From: an uncultured bacterium
GTDB lineage: Bacteria; Verrucomicrobiota; Kiritimatiellia; RFP12; UBA1067
NCBI GenBank assembly: GCA_902779075.1
Contig: CACZAK010000008.1
Coordinates: 1-64,000 of the forward strand
DNA length: 64,000 bases
Direction of reading: 5' to 3'
Each line of letters begins with the position of its first letter. Position 1 is the stretch's first letter. The notes under the pieces are model-generated. The model saw only the letters and a list, made by a program, of their open reading frames with translations. It searched no databases and had not been told where the DNA came from. The position numbers and the translations under genes were made by a program. This document shows positions 49,801-58,800 of the stretch, in pieces.

Positions 49801-51572
49801 CGCCTTCCCCTCCTGTTCTTGTTCTTCTTGGCAGGGGCATTGGGATCAATCGACTTCACCGGCGCGAACTTGAACGCCAGCGTGATCTCCTCCAGGGATT
49901 TCCCCGGCTGCAGCTCAACCGACACCGCCTCGCCCCCCTGCGCGTCGGCGTCGGCAGGAGCGGCGATTCCGGACGCCTCGATCTTCTGCTTGATGATCCT
50001 CGCAACGTTGACGTTTCCGACCTTGCGTTCCGGGTTCAGCTGTTCCCAGTCCTTCTTCCATTTTTTCAGGCCGGCTTCCATCGCGTCCTTCCAGCCGCAG
50101 ACAACGATCTTGACGCCTTCAAGTCCGTCCGAATCGTCACCGCCCGACGACGGCACATGCTCCCACTTGGATATCCACATGCCGGGCAGAAGGCTCGCCT
50201 GCACCGCCCGCACGCGTGCCAGCGCGTCAACGCGCGTCCGCATGAGCTTCTGAAGCTTGTCGCAGTTCTCCATCTCGGCCTTTTCCAGCCCCTGCACGGA
50301 CTTCAACTGCTTCTCCTTGCTCTCAAGGGCGCTGTTCTGCGACTGGACCTCCTCCAGCTGCGCCTTTGCAATCGCGCATTCGCGGTTCTGCATCACTATG
50401 CCGAGGCCCAGAGCCGCAAGCAGTCCTGCCGCACCAGCCACAAGGAACGGAATGCGGCGAACGTTCCGCGCCTGCGCCACGAGCTCCGGCGGCATCAGGT
50501 CTATGCGGATCAGCCCGGGAACGTCCGTCTGGCGCAGGGCGAGGCCCACGGACTCCGCGAGCGTAAACGCGTCGCCCTCCAGCGCGGCCGCGTCGACCTT
50601 CCCGCCAATGCGCACCGACGTGAACGGGTTGAGGTACTCCACATCGACCTGCAGCGTCTCGCGGAAGAACTCGTCGAGCTGCGGGAGCCGCACGGAACCG
50701 CCGGTGAGGAATATCCGCGACGGCGCGGCACCCCCCTGCTGCGAGCGGTAGAAGTTGATTGACCTGGAAATCTCGGCGTGCAGCCTCGTGAGCACGGTGC
50801 GGATGATCTTGGACACCCTGTCCGTGATCTCGTCCTCGTCCTCCGTGACGCCGCCGAGCGACACGTACCCGCGCTCCTGCTTGAGACGCTCCGCCTCCTC
50901 GAACGAGCAGCCGAACGTCTGCGCGATCTCCTTCGTGATGGTGTTGCCGGCATACGGAATGGACCGCGTGTAGATCTTCTCGTCCTCGACGAGGATCAGG
51001 TTCGTGGTCTTCGCGCCGATGTCGAGAACTACGTTGCTGCCCGCAAGCCCCGGATTCGCGTAGCGCAGCGCGTTCAGTACCGCCATCTGCGAGACGTCCA
51101 CGACGGCCGGTTTCAGGCCGACCGACGCCACGGCATCTGTCACCGCGCGCACGCCGTCCAGCTTCGCCGCCACGATCATCGTCGCCATGTCGCCGTCCGC
51201 CGACGTGCCGAGGAACTGGTGGTCGCACACGATTTCGTCGATCGGGAACGGCACGTTCTGCTCGACTTCGTACTGGACGAGCTGCTCTAGCTTCGCGGCG
51301 TCGCCGACCGGCGCGATCTTCGCAAAGCGCGGAAAGACCATCTGCCCGCCAAGCGACACGACAAGCGGAGCCGGGTGGATGCCCGTCTCGCGCATTATCT
51401 GCGAAATGATCGGTGGCAGCGACGCGGCGATGGACATCGCGTCGTTCACGTCGACGGTCTGCAAATCGGCGCTGCCGTACGCGGTGAGCGTGAGGTTCCG
51501 CTTGCCGCTCAGCGCGTATTCGGCCAGCGTTGCCTTCGACGCGCCAATGTTGAGGGTGAGGATGCGGGACAT
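49797..51572 (-). CDS. pilM: PilM-PilN fusion, Amuc_1101-like
   Basis: The 591-residue protein joins an actin-like PilM part (residues 1-375; MSRILTLNIGASKATLAEY, VLDIGAKTTNLILV, FLTGGSVRLPQLDEF) to a PilN-like part with one membrane helix (about 393-412), a coiled coil and a ferredoxin-like domain. PilM recruits PilN at the inner membrane to align the secretin machine. In many bacteria the two are separate genes. The C-terminus ends in a basic tail KKNKNRRGRR. AGGTTTCTGAA precedes the ATG. Confidence 0.9.
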   Translation of the reverse strand: MSRILTLNIGASKATLAEYALSGKRNLTLTAYGSADLQTVDVNDAMSIAASLPPIISQIMRETGIHPAPLVVSLGGQMVFPRFAKIAPVGDAAKLEQLVQYEVEQNVPFPIDEIVCDHQFLGTSADGDMATMIVAAKLDGVRAVTDAVASVGLKPAVVDVSQMAVLNALRYANPGLAGSNVVLDIGAKTTNLILVEDEKIYTRSIPYAGNTITKEIAQTFGCSFEEAERLKQERGYVSLGGVTEDEDEITDRVSKIIRTVLTRLHAEISRSINFYRSQQGGAAPSRIFLTGGSVRLPQLDEFFRETLQVDVEYLNPFTSVRIGGKVDAAALEGDAFTLAESVGLALRQTDVPGLIRIDLMPPELVAQARNVRRIPFLVAGAAGLLAALGLGIVMQNRECAIAKAQLEEVQSQNSALESKEKQLKSVQGLEKAEMENCDKLQKLMRTRVDALARVRAVQASLLPGMWISKWEHVPSSGGDDSDGLEGVKIVVCGWKDAMEAGLKKWKKDWEQLNPERKVGNVNVARIIKQKIEASGIAAPADADAQGGEAVSVELQPGKSLEEITLAFKFAPVKSIDPNAPAKKNKNRRGRR

Positions 51573-51591
51573 TTCAGAAACCTAATATGCT

Positions 51592-52347
51592 TTACTGGAT
51601 TGCCTCGTAGTCGGCATTGTTGACGAGCCAGAAAGGCGTCTTGGAGCGGTCGACGAGTCCCTGGCGGACCTCGATCATCGGCTCGCCCGCCTTGTCCTTC
51701 GCGTTGATGATCTTGTCGTTGTTCCACCATTCCATCTCGGTCTTCGTCTCCTCGGAGATCTTGCCGGGCCTCACCCACTGGAAGCTGTTGACCACCGTCT
51801 CGCCGTCCAGCAGCTTGCCGGCGGACGTGACGATCTCGCAGGAAATGACCACGGGCTCGCCGTAGCGCTCGATGAACGACGGAGGCAGGCACGAGCAGGA
51901 GCGGTGGTCGCCTTCGGGGATGTTCACGTAGCGGGTCACGAGCGTGTAGTAGACGTAGGGCGGCAGGCGCTTCGCGGCCTTCGACTTGTCCTTCTCCTTC
52001 GCCTTGGAGGTATCGCACAGCACGTACCAGTTGACCGTGAGCTCCTCCGTCCACCTCTGCTGTGTGCGGTACGTCATGTCATAGACGCCCCACTGGCGGC
52101 GTTTCTTCGTGATCGGCTGGAGTCCGCCCTGCGCGTTGAGCCCGGGCGCCATGACGAGCGACTGCGGCCCGATGCTCGGCATCTGGCTGATCTTCACCTT
52201 CGCGTCCATCTTGTCCTGCGCCTCCTCGGCCTCGGTGCGGGCGTTCCGGCTGCTGTTACGATAGCCGCTGCGCCGCGACGACTGCGCGGAAACAGTTGCA
52301 ATACACGCGCACGCAAGCGCGAAACAGAGAATTTTCTTGGTCATCAT
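51592..52347 (-). CDS. secreted Amuc_1102-like protein of the pilus-like block
   Basis: The 251-residue protein has a signal peptide (MMTKKILCFALACACIATVSA) and a beta-rich mature part (YDMTYRTQQRWTEELTVNWYVL, shown here only as YDMTYRTQQRWTEEL). In Akkermansia the matching protein ends the same gene block. Its role is thought to be structural in a type IV pilus-like machine, which is inference. AAGGAGG lies 7 nt upstream of two consecutive ATGs; either could serve. Confidence 0.8.
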   Translation of the reverse strand: MMTKKILCFALACACIATVSAQSSRRSGYRNSSRNARTEAEEAQDKMDAKVKISQMPSIGPQSLVMAPGLNAQGGLQPITKKRRQWGVYDMTYRTQQRWTEELTVNWYVLCDTSKAKEKDKSKAAKRLPPYVYYTLVTRYVNIPEGDHRSCSCLPPSFIERYGEPVVISCEIVTSAGKLLDGETVVNSFQWVRPGKISEETKTEMEWWNNDKIINAKDKAGEPMIEVRQGLVDRSKTPFWLVNNADYEAIQ

Positions 52348-52373
52348 TTTTGTTCCTCCTTGGGGTGTGGATT

Positions 52374-52403
52374 ATTGTATCATAAAACCTTCATCTTGGG
52401 CAA
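52374..52403 (-). promoter_or_regulatory. promoter of the pilus-like block
   Basis: Minus strand TTGCCC (52403-52398), 18-nt spacer, TACAAT (52379-52374), 26 nt upstream of the first gene. The -35 box lies inside the 3' end of kdsD. Confidence 0.6.
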
Positions 52404-53393
52404 ATCCTGAATGTCGACCAAGCCGAGCACCCGCCCGGCCGCATCGCAAACAGGGAGATCGTCGATGCGCCGACGCTCGAAGACCTTCAATAGGTCGGCG
52501 GCGTAGGCATCGTCGCGAATGAAGAGGGGTTTCGCCGTCATCACGGCCGAGACCGGCGTGGAGAGGCCAAACGCAGTTTGGCCATCTGGTCTTTCGGCCG
52601 CGCGCGCCGCCTCGGCGATGCGCCGCCGGAAATCGCCGTCGGTGAAGATGCCCGCGAGCGTGCCATCGGGATTAACCACCACGGCCGAGCCGCCCTGCGC
52701 CTTCGTCATCGCGAGGAGCGTATCAAGCACCGTCGTCTCGGGCGCGACCCTCGCGCAGCGGTCGCCCGTGCGCATGATGTCGGAAACCTTCAGCACGAGC
52801 GCGCGGCCAATCGCGCCCGCCGGATGGTTGAGCGCGTACCGCTCGCGGTCGAACGACTGCACGTCGATCATCACCATCGCAAGCGCGTCGCCCATCGCCA
52901 TCGTCGCCGTCGTCGAGTTCGTGGGCGCCATGCCGAACGGACACGCCTCCTTGCCGCAGGGGATCTCCAGCACCACGTCCGCGAGCTTCGCGAGCGTGGA
53001 CGCGGGATTGCCCACGAGCGCCACCACCTTGAGGCCGTGACGACGCACTGCGGGGATGAGGCGTACCACTTCCTCGCTCTCGCCGCTGAACGAGAGCGCG
53101 AGCAGCACGTCGTTCGCCCCGGTCATCCCCAAGTCGCCGTGCATCGCCTGCACGGGATTGAGGACGATGGAATTGACCCCCGTCGAGGCGAAGATGGCGC
53201 TCATCTTTTCCGCGACGTGCAGGTTCTTGCCGACGCCCGACACAACCACCTTGCCGCCCTGCGCAAGCGCATCCTGCATCAGCGCGATCGTGCGCGTGAA
53301 GGATTCGCCCAGCGAGTCGCGCACGCGCCTAAGACCTTCGATCTCAATGTCGAAGACCTCCTTCGCTCGGGTTATCTGGTCGTTTGCGGTCAT
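52380..53393 (-). CDS. kdsD: arabinose-5-phosphate isomerase
   Basis: The 337-residue protein has an SIS sugar-isomerase domain (VVVSGVGKNLHVAEKMSAIFAS, LSFSGESEEVV, PTNSTTATMAMGDALA) and two CBS domains (VSDIMRTGDRCARV, SAVMTAKPLFIRDDAYA). It interconverts ribulose-5-P and arabinose-5-P, the first step to KDO for LPS, consistent with lpxA in the window. Between the CBS domains, PDGQTAFGL is encoded by a palindromic repeat. The whole 77-nt gap upstream is a TCCGGA array, whose GGA and GGGAAA words are the only Shine-Dalgarno candidates. Confidence 0.93.
   Translation of the reverse strand: MTANDQITRAKEVFDIEIEGLRRVRDSLGESFTRTIALMQDALAQGGKVVVSGVGKNLHVAEKMSAIFASTGVNSIVLNPVQAMHGDLGMTGANDVLLALSFSGESEEVVRLIPAVRRHGLKVVALVGNPASTLAKLADVVLEIPCGKEACPFGMAPTNSTTATMAMGDALAMVMIDVQSFDRERYALNHPAGAIGRALVLKVSDIMRTGDRCARVAPETTVLDTLLAMTKAQGGSAVVVNPDGTLAGIFTDGDFRRRIAEAARAAERPDGQTAFGLSTPVSAVMTAKPLFIRDDAYAADLLKVFERRRIDDLPVCDAAGRVLGLVDIQDLPKMKVL
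52565..52583. repeat. GGCCAAAC palindrome inside kdsD
   Basis: GGCCAAAC-GCA-GTTTGGCC, perfect 8-bp stem followed by ATC, as in uvrA at 37303-37323. The G-C to A-T change in the stem is matched on both arms. Confidence 0.85.
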
Positions 53394-53401
53394 GGCAGTT
53401 T

Positions 53402-53473
53402 CCCGGATTTTCCGGATTCTCCGGATTTTCCGGATTCTCCGGAATTTCCGGATATTCCGGATTTTCCGGGCTA
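53402..53473. repeat. TCCGGA array filling the pta-kdsD gap
   Basis: Eight units of exactly 9 bp (CCCGGA, six TCCGGA, TCCGGG) with spacers ttt, ttc, ttt, ttc, att, tat, ttt, cta. The last unit includes the pta stop codon, and the first lies 8 bp from the kdsD start codon. Confidence 0.9.
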
Positions 53474-54520
53474 CTCAGCTCCTTTCTTCGCCTGAGCCTG
53501 GAGCAAGGTCACGCAGATGGTGCCCACGATGTCCTCGGCGGAGCAGCCGCGCGAGAGATCGTTCATCGCCTTCGCGAGACCCTGTAGGTTCGGGCCGATC
53601 GCCATCGCACCGCCGAGGCGCTGCGCGATCTTGTAGCCGATGTTGCCGGCCTGGAGGTCCGGGAAGATGAATACATTCGCATTGCCCTGGATCGCGCCGC
53701 CCTTGTTCTTGAGCGCGCCCACCTCCGGCACGATCGCCGCGTCGAACTGGAGCTCGCCGTCCATCGCGATGCCCTTCTCCGCAAACACCGGCTTCGCAAG
53801 CTCCACCGCCTTCTGCACCTTCTCTACAAGCTCGCCCGCCGCGCTGCCCTTGGTGGAGAAGCTGAGGAACGCGACGCGCGGCTCGTTGCCGGTGAGGTCG
53901 CGGTACGTCTGGGCCGTGGAGAGGCCGATGTCCACGAGCTGCTCCGCCGTGGGGTTGGGAATCACCGCGCAGTCGCCGAACGCGAGCACGCTGTCGCCGG
54001 ACGGCGTGGGCGCCTTGAGGTCCATGATGAAGCAGCTGGACGCGGTCTTCACGCCCTTCTGCGTGCCGAGCGTGTGGAACGCCGCGCGCAGCATGTCGCC
54101 GGTGGAGGCGATGGAGCCCGCCACCAGACCGTCCACGCGCCCGAGGCGAACCATCATGCCGCCGAAGTAGATGCGCTTCGTGCGGAGAGTCTTCTGCGCA
54201 GTCGCGAGGTCGATGATCTTCTGCTTCTCCGGCGGCTTCTTCGATTCCTTGGCGTTCCACGCCTCGAGGTACGCCTGCTCAAGCTCGGCGTCGCCGATTG
54301 TGTAGTCGATGGTCTTGACGCCGTGCTCGGCGAGCGAGAGCCCCGCCTTCGCCTCGGCGGCCGCGATTTCCTCTGCGGTGCCAAGTACGATGGGCGTGCA
54401 TATCTTGCGGTCAACGCAGCTGCATGCCGCGATTATCACGCGAGCGTCCATGCCTTCGGGCAGAACGACCGTGCCGTTCAGCGCCGAAGCTCTTTCAATA
54501 ATCTTTTCAATTGCTTTCAT
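53471..54520 (-). CDS. pta: phosphate acetyltransferase
   Basis: The 349-residue short-form Pta converts acetyl-CoA and phosphate to acetyl phosphate. LPEGMDARVIIAA, GRVDGLVAGSIASTGDMLRAAFH, FGDCAVIPNPTAEQL, VAFLSFSTKGSA and NVFIFPDLQAGNIGYKIAQRLGG are characteristic. It carries no CobB/DRTGG-like N-terminal domain. With ackA upstream it would make ATP and acetate, the usual ending of anaerobic fermentation. The upstream gap contains a TCTAGA array. Confidence 0.95.
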   Translation of the reverse strand: MKAIEKIIERASALNGTVVLPEGMDARVIIAACSCVDRKICTPIVLGTAEEIAAAEAKAGLSLAEHGVKTIDYTIGDAELEQAYLEAWNAKESKKPPEKQKIIDLATAQKTLRTKRIYFGGMMVRLGRVDGLVAGSIASTGDMLRAAFHTLGTQKGVKTASSCFIMDLKAPTPSGDSVLAFGDCAVIPNPTAEQLVDIGLSTAQTYRDLTGNEPRVAFLSFSTKGSAAGELVEKVQKAVELAKPVFAEKGIAMDGELQFDAAIVPEVGALKNKGGAIQGNANVFIFPDLQAGNIGYKIAQRLGGAMAIGPNLQGLAKAMNDLSRGCSAEDIVGTICVTLLQAQAKKGAE

Positions 54521-54544
54521 TTTGCTTTTGCTTTTCGCTTTTCT

Positions 54545-54616
54545 TCTAGATGTTCTAGTTGTGCTAGATGTGCTAGATTTTCTAGAAGACCTAGAATCGC
54601 TAGACCTTCTAGATTA
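54545..54616. repeat. TCTAGA array in the ackA-pta gap
   Basis: Eight 9-bp units: TCTAGA, TCTAGT, GCTAGA, GCTAGA, TCTAGA, CCTAGA, GCTAGA, TCTAGA, each followed by a 3-nt spacer (tgt, tgt, tgt, ttt, aga, atc, cct, tta). It fills most of the 105-bp gap. Confidence 0.9.
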
Positions 54617-54625
54617 TCAGATGCC

Positions 54626-55803
54626 TTAGCCCTTCAGCACCGCCACGGTCTCCCTGGCGATCATCAGCTCCTCGTTCGTGGGGATCACAATCACGGGAAT
54701 CTTGGAATCTTTCGTGGATATCACGCCCGAAGCGCCGAAGCGCACCTTGAGGTTCGCCTTCTTGTCGAGCTTAACGCCGAGCGCGCCGAGACGCTTCACG
54801 ATCTGCTCGCGCAGCTCCGCCGCGTTCTCGCCGATGCCGCCCGCCATCACGATCGCGTCCGCGCCGCCCACAAGCGTGTTGTAGCCGCCGATGTACATCG
54901 CGGTGCGGTGGCCGAACGCCTCAAGCGCCTCGACGGCGTCGATGTCGCCCTTCTCGGCCTTCGCAACCACGTCGCGCGAGTCGCCGCCCTGCGCGCCGGC
55001 GAGCCCCTGGAAGCCGCTTTCCTTGTTCAGCATCTTGTCGAGCTGGTCGAAGGTGTAGCCCTGCTTGCCGAGGAAGAAGATCACGCCCGGGTCGATCGTG
55101 CCGGAGCGCGTGCCCATGATCAGGCCGTCGAGCGGCGTGAGGCCCATCGTCGTGTCGATGCACTCGCCGTTCTTCACGGCGGCGAGCGACGATCCGTTGC
55201 CGAGGTGGCACGTGACGAGATTCACCTTCTTGAGCGGCTTCTTCAGCCACGCGGCGGCGGCCTGCGTGATGAACTTGTGCGAGGTGCCGTGGAAGCCGTA
55301 CTTGCGGATTCCGAACTTGCGTGCGACCTTGCGCGGCAATGCATACTGGTAGGCGCAGCCTGGCATAGTCTGGTGGAAGGCCGTGTCGAACACGCCCACG
55401 TTGGGGACGCCCTTCGCCGCCTTCTCGCACGCCTCGATGCCCTGCAGGTTCGCGGGGTTGTGGAGCGGCGCGAGCGGCACGCACTTCTGGATGAGCTTCT
55501 TCGCGGCTGCACCACGCGGTGGCCGATCGCGTCGATCTCGGCGAGGCTCTTCACGACCCCGTGATCGGGGTCGCACAGGACCGCCATCACCTGCGCGATG
55601 GCCTCGACGTGGTCTTTCATCGGAACCTCGCGCACGATCTTGTCGCAGCCCGTCTTGGTGTAGACGAGACGCGAACCCGCGATCCCGATGCGCTCGACGA
55701 GGCCCTTGCAGAGCATCTTCTCGCCGGTCATGTCGAAGAGCTGGAACTTCAGCGACGACGAGCCGCAGTTTACAACCAGTACCTTGTTGATTTTCTTAGC
55801 CAT
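54626..55803 (-). CDS. ackA: acetate kinase, interrupted by a frameshifting deletion
   Basis: The 5' part (55803 to about 55516) encodes MAKKINKVLVVNCGSSSLKFQ through EIDAIGHRVV, and the 3' part (about 55515 to 54626) resumes in another frame at AAKKLIQKCVPLAPLHNPANL and continues normally (GTSHKFI, VTCHLGNGSS, GTRSGTIDPGV, FTGGIGEN-like MAGGIGENAAELRE). In other acetate kinases HRVV is followed directly by HGGE and about 20 more residues before APLHNP; here HGGE and roughly ten further residues are gone and the frame shifts. The deleted stretch is next to the substrate-binding arginine. As written the gene cannot make a full enzyme; a sequencing or assembly error is the main alternative. No clear Shine-Dalgarno is seen. 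Confidence 0.85.
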
Positions 55804-55811
55804 TTGCTTCT

Positions 55812-55831
55812 GGCCGCGACGGAGCGCGGCC
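55812..55831. repeat. GGYCGCG palindrome upstream of ackA
   Basis: GGCCGCG-ACGGAG-CGCGGCC followed by CTCCCG, 8 bp upstream of the ackA start codon. It is the reverse orientation of the uvrA copy at 37348-37367. Confidence 0.8.
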
Positions 55832-55847
55832 CTCCCGTTTAATTTAG

Positions 55848-55874
55848 ATTTGTCATTTGTGAACAATTGTGACA
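55848..55874. repeat. 27-bp copy of the AACAATTGTGA element
   Basis: Identical to 41284-41310. A further partial copy (ATTTGCCATTTGTGAACAAT) runs to the stop codon of the giant gene at 55893. In both places the element follows a minus-strand stop codon, with a GGYCGCG hairpin 17-205 bp further on. Confidence 0.8.
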
Positions 55875-55892
55875 TTTGCCATTTGTGAACAA

Positions 55893-58800
55893 TCACTTCG
55901 TGAGGATTGCCTTGAAGAAGCGGGCCTCTGGTGCCTTGGCGCGCGCATTGGCGAGCTCCTCGGCCGTGACGGCGACGCCATCGCCATCGGTCGTCTTGTT
56001 CGCGTAGATCGTGATCGACTTGATCGGCACCTCCACCGCGTCGGCGAAGTCGGGCGTCGTGGAGCACGCGAGCGACAACTGGACCGTCGCCTGCTTGGAG
56101 AACACGATCATGCTTGAGGGATCGCCGCCGGACGTGGTGTTCACGACCTCCAGCTCAAGGCCGTCTTCAAGCGAGAACGCCTTGATCTGCACCGCAGTGG
56201 ACTCGGCCGCGTCGGCAAGCATCTGCGCACTTGCGCTGATTGAAGCCTGCAGCCTGTTGTTCCGCATGTTGCCCGTCGCGGCCGTGGCCCCCTCAATACC
56301 GCCCGCGATCAGCGAGTAGGCGTTTAACGTGGAGTCCAACGTCGGGTTGACCGTCGCGAAGAACGTATTGCCGCTAATCGGGCCCTGGCTGGAAAGGTTT
56401 CCTTTCTCGTTCCACTCCCAAGCATCCGGGAATCCGTCGTTATCAGTATCCGCATCTTCAATGAACACTGTGGCATCGGGCATCATGTCCTGATAGGACA
56501 CTGTAACCGGCTTCGGCCTCCAGACGGACGTGACCGCTGGATCAAGCACGAAGCAGTTGTAGCCCCACGACTCCCAATCGGACTTCACGCCATCGGCGTC
56601 GGTGTCGATGTAGGCGCGCACATAGTAGGTGCCGTTGACCGCCACGCCGCGAATGACAGCGTTAGTGACGATAACGGATGTATATGCAACCTTCGAAACA
56701 TCGCTGACGTACGTCTCAGCCACGGGCAAGCCGGAGAAGTCCGGCGACGTGAACGCCTGGACGCGCACGAGGTTCTTCCTGGTCGTCGGAACCGCAGAAA
56801 GCCTAACGAGCGGGCCGAAGTACTTCACGCGCACGGCAATGGAGCCGTATTCCTTGCCGTCAAGCAGGTTGCCACTCGTACCGAGACGGAACGGCGTGAC
56901 CTTTTCATCGTTGTTGAAGTTCGTGAACTTCGCGTCAAGCATCGAAACCGCCCAGTAGTAGTTGTTTGTAGTGGTGAGCACCATTCCTGCAGGCGTGACC
57001 ATGCCCGCGTAAACAGGCGCAGTCCACTCGTACATTCCGTTCGAATCGCGAGCAGGAGCGCGCTGCGAACCGGAATCGTAAACAATCGTGTTTTTGTCCT
57101 TATCCGCATAAATGCGGAGACGGAACGCAGGATACGCCTTGTCGATCGAGTTCGTATGCGACCAACGGAACCTCGGCCGGCTCGGATAAACGATCTGCTC
57201 AAGTTTCGGATCCGGGACTGTGAGTGTCTGAGAGGTGCGCGCTTCAAAGCGGTTGGAGAAGAGGACGGGCAGGTTGTTGCCAAAGTTCTCATATTCACCT
57301 ACATCCACGTACCCGCCATCGTTGTCTTCGCCAATCACAACGCGGTAAGTGGCGCTTTCCAGCGAAGCTGAGGCTGTGGCGCTGCCATTAAAGGCCCTGT
57401 TGAGCGTACCCCAGTCCAGATCCAGCTTGCCGTCGGCGAGCAAATCGGCCTCGGTCAGCGCCGGATGAACGGACAGGTCAAATCTCTTGTCAAACAACAC
57501 GTCGTTTCTGGCACGGTCGCCATTGATCCAGTTGCGGACAACGCGAACACGCGTAAGCGAAAGCTTGGTCGGCATGTTCGTTCCAGGATAAAGCGATTCC
57601 CTGTTTCGGTAATACCCGGTTAGCGCGTTGACCTCGTCACGATCGGTGCCGCCGACACGGAATGCATCCGGGAAGTTGAAGCGGGCCATGATCGGCGTCG
57701 TGCGCGTCAGCTCTACCGTGAATTCCGCTTCCGACCAGCCAACGTCAACGTCTTGCACAACGCCGTATGCATTACCAGGCACCCACTTGCCGGCTGCGTC
57801 CGCAACGAACACCACGAACGTGTTCTTGCCTTCGCGCACGTGGCCGTAGGTAGCCTGATCGGAGGTTGTGTCATCACTATCCGTAAGGTGCAGCGTCATC
57901 CACGGATTACCGCCTGCAACCTCCGCTTCCCAGGAAACCCTCACATGGCTGTTGGCGAGATGCAGTAGGACGGAATTCGTCGCATCATTGCCTTCGCCAA
58001 CAACAGGCAACGATGTCGGCAACTTCGTGTAGTCAACCGTCACCAGACCCGTGTGGTAGTCAACTGTGCCGATCTCCAGTGAATTCGTCGGCGTGCTGAC
58101 CAGAATCTTGCCACTAGACGTACCTGTAACTTGACGATCCTCGGCAAGTGCCTGCCATTCGGCGGTGTTGATGTCGCCAAGCGCCGTAACGACGCCGTTG
58201 GTGTCGATGACCTCAAAGTCCGGATCAAGGAACGACATCGAGATGCTTCCGGGCTTGACGAATCCGGGAGACAGGGTGAAGGAAACCTCGCCGTTCGGGT
58301 TTGCGCCAAGGTATTTGGTCTTCGCCGAATTCTCGCTGGAATCGGATGAGGACGAACCAGTTGTGGAATCGTCGGACGACGTTCCCACAGGAACCGTCCA
58401 TGTCGCGTCGGGCAGACCGGTCAGCTTGCTCGTGTCAGAGAAAGCCTGCACCACTATCGTGCCGTTCAGCATGCCCTCGCCCGGGCCCATCACGACCTTG
58501 GCGTGGATTGTCGGTATAGGATAGTTCTTTACGACTATACCCTTTACGCCGTATGTATTGGCTTCGAACTCGGGATTGGTGCCAGCGCGGCACTCGGCGT
58601 AGTTGCTCCAGCCGTCGCTGTCCGAATCGCGCCACGGGTCGTAGAGTCCGCGCGTGACCTTCGTCACGTCGAACAGGTCTTCCCAGAGGTCTTCCATGAA
58701 GTCGTGGTCGGTGAACATTTCGCCGAGGTAGAGCTTGTTGTTTATACGGCGGAAATAGTCCGGTATGAGGTTCGTCAGCGAGTAGGTGTTCGTCGCGGAG

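Noticed and set aside
53402..53473. CRISPR array candidate
   Set aside because: Unit is 9 bp with 3-nt spacers; no 21-40 bp repeats, no unique spacers and no cas genes.
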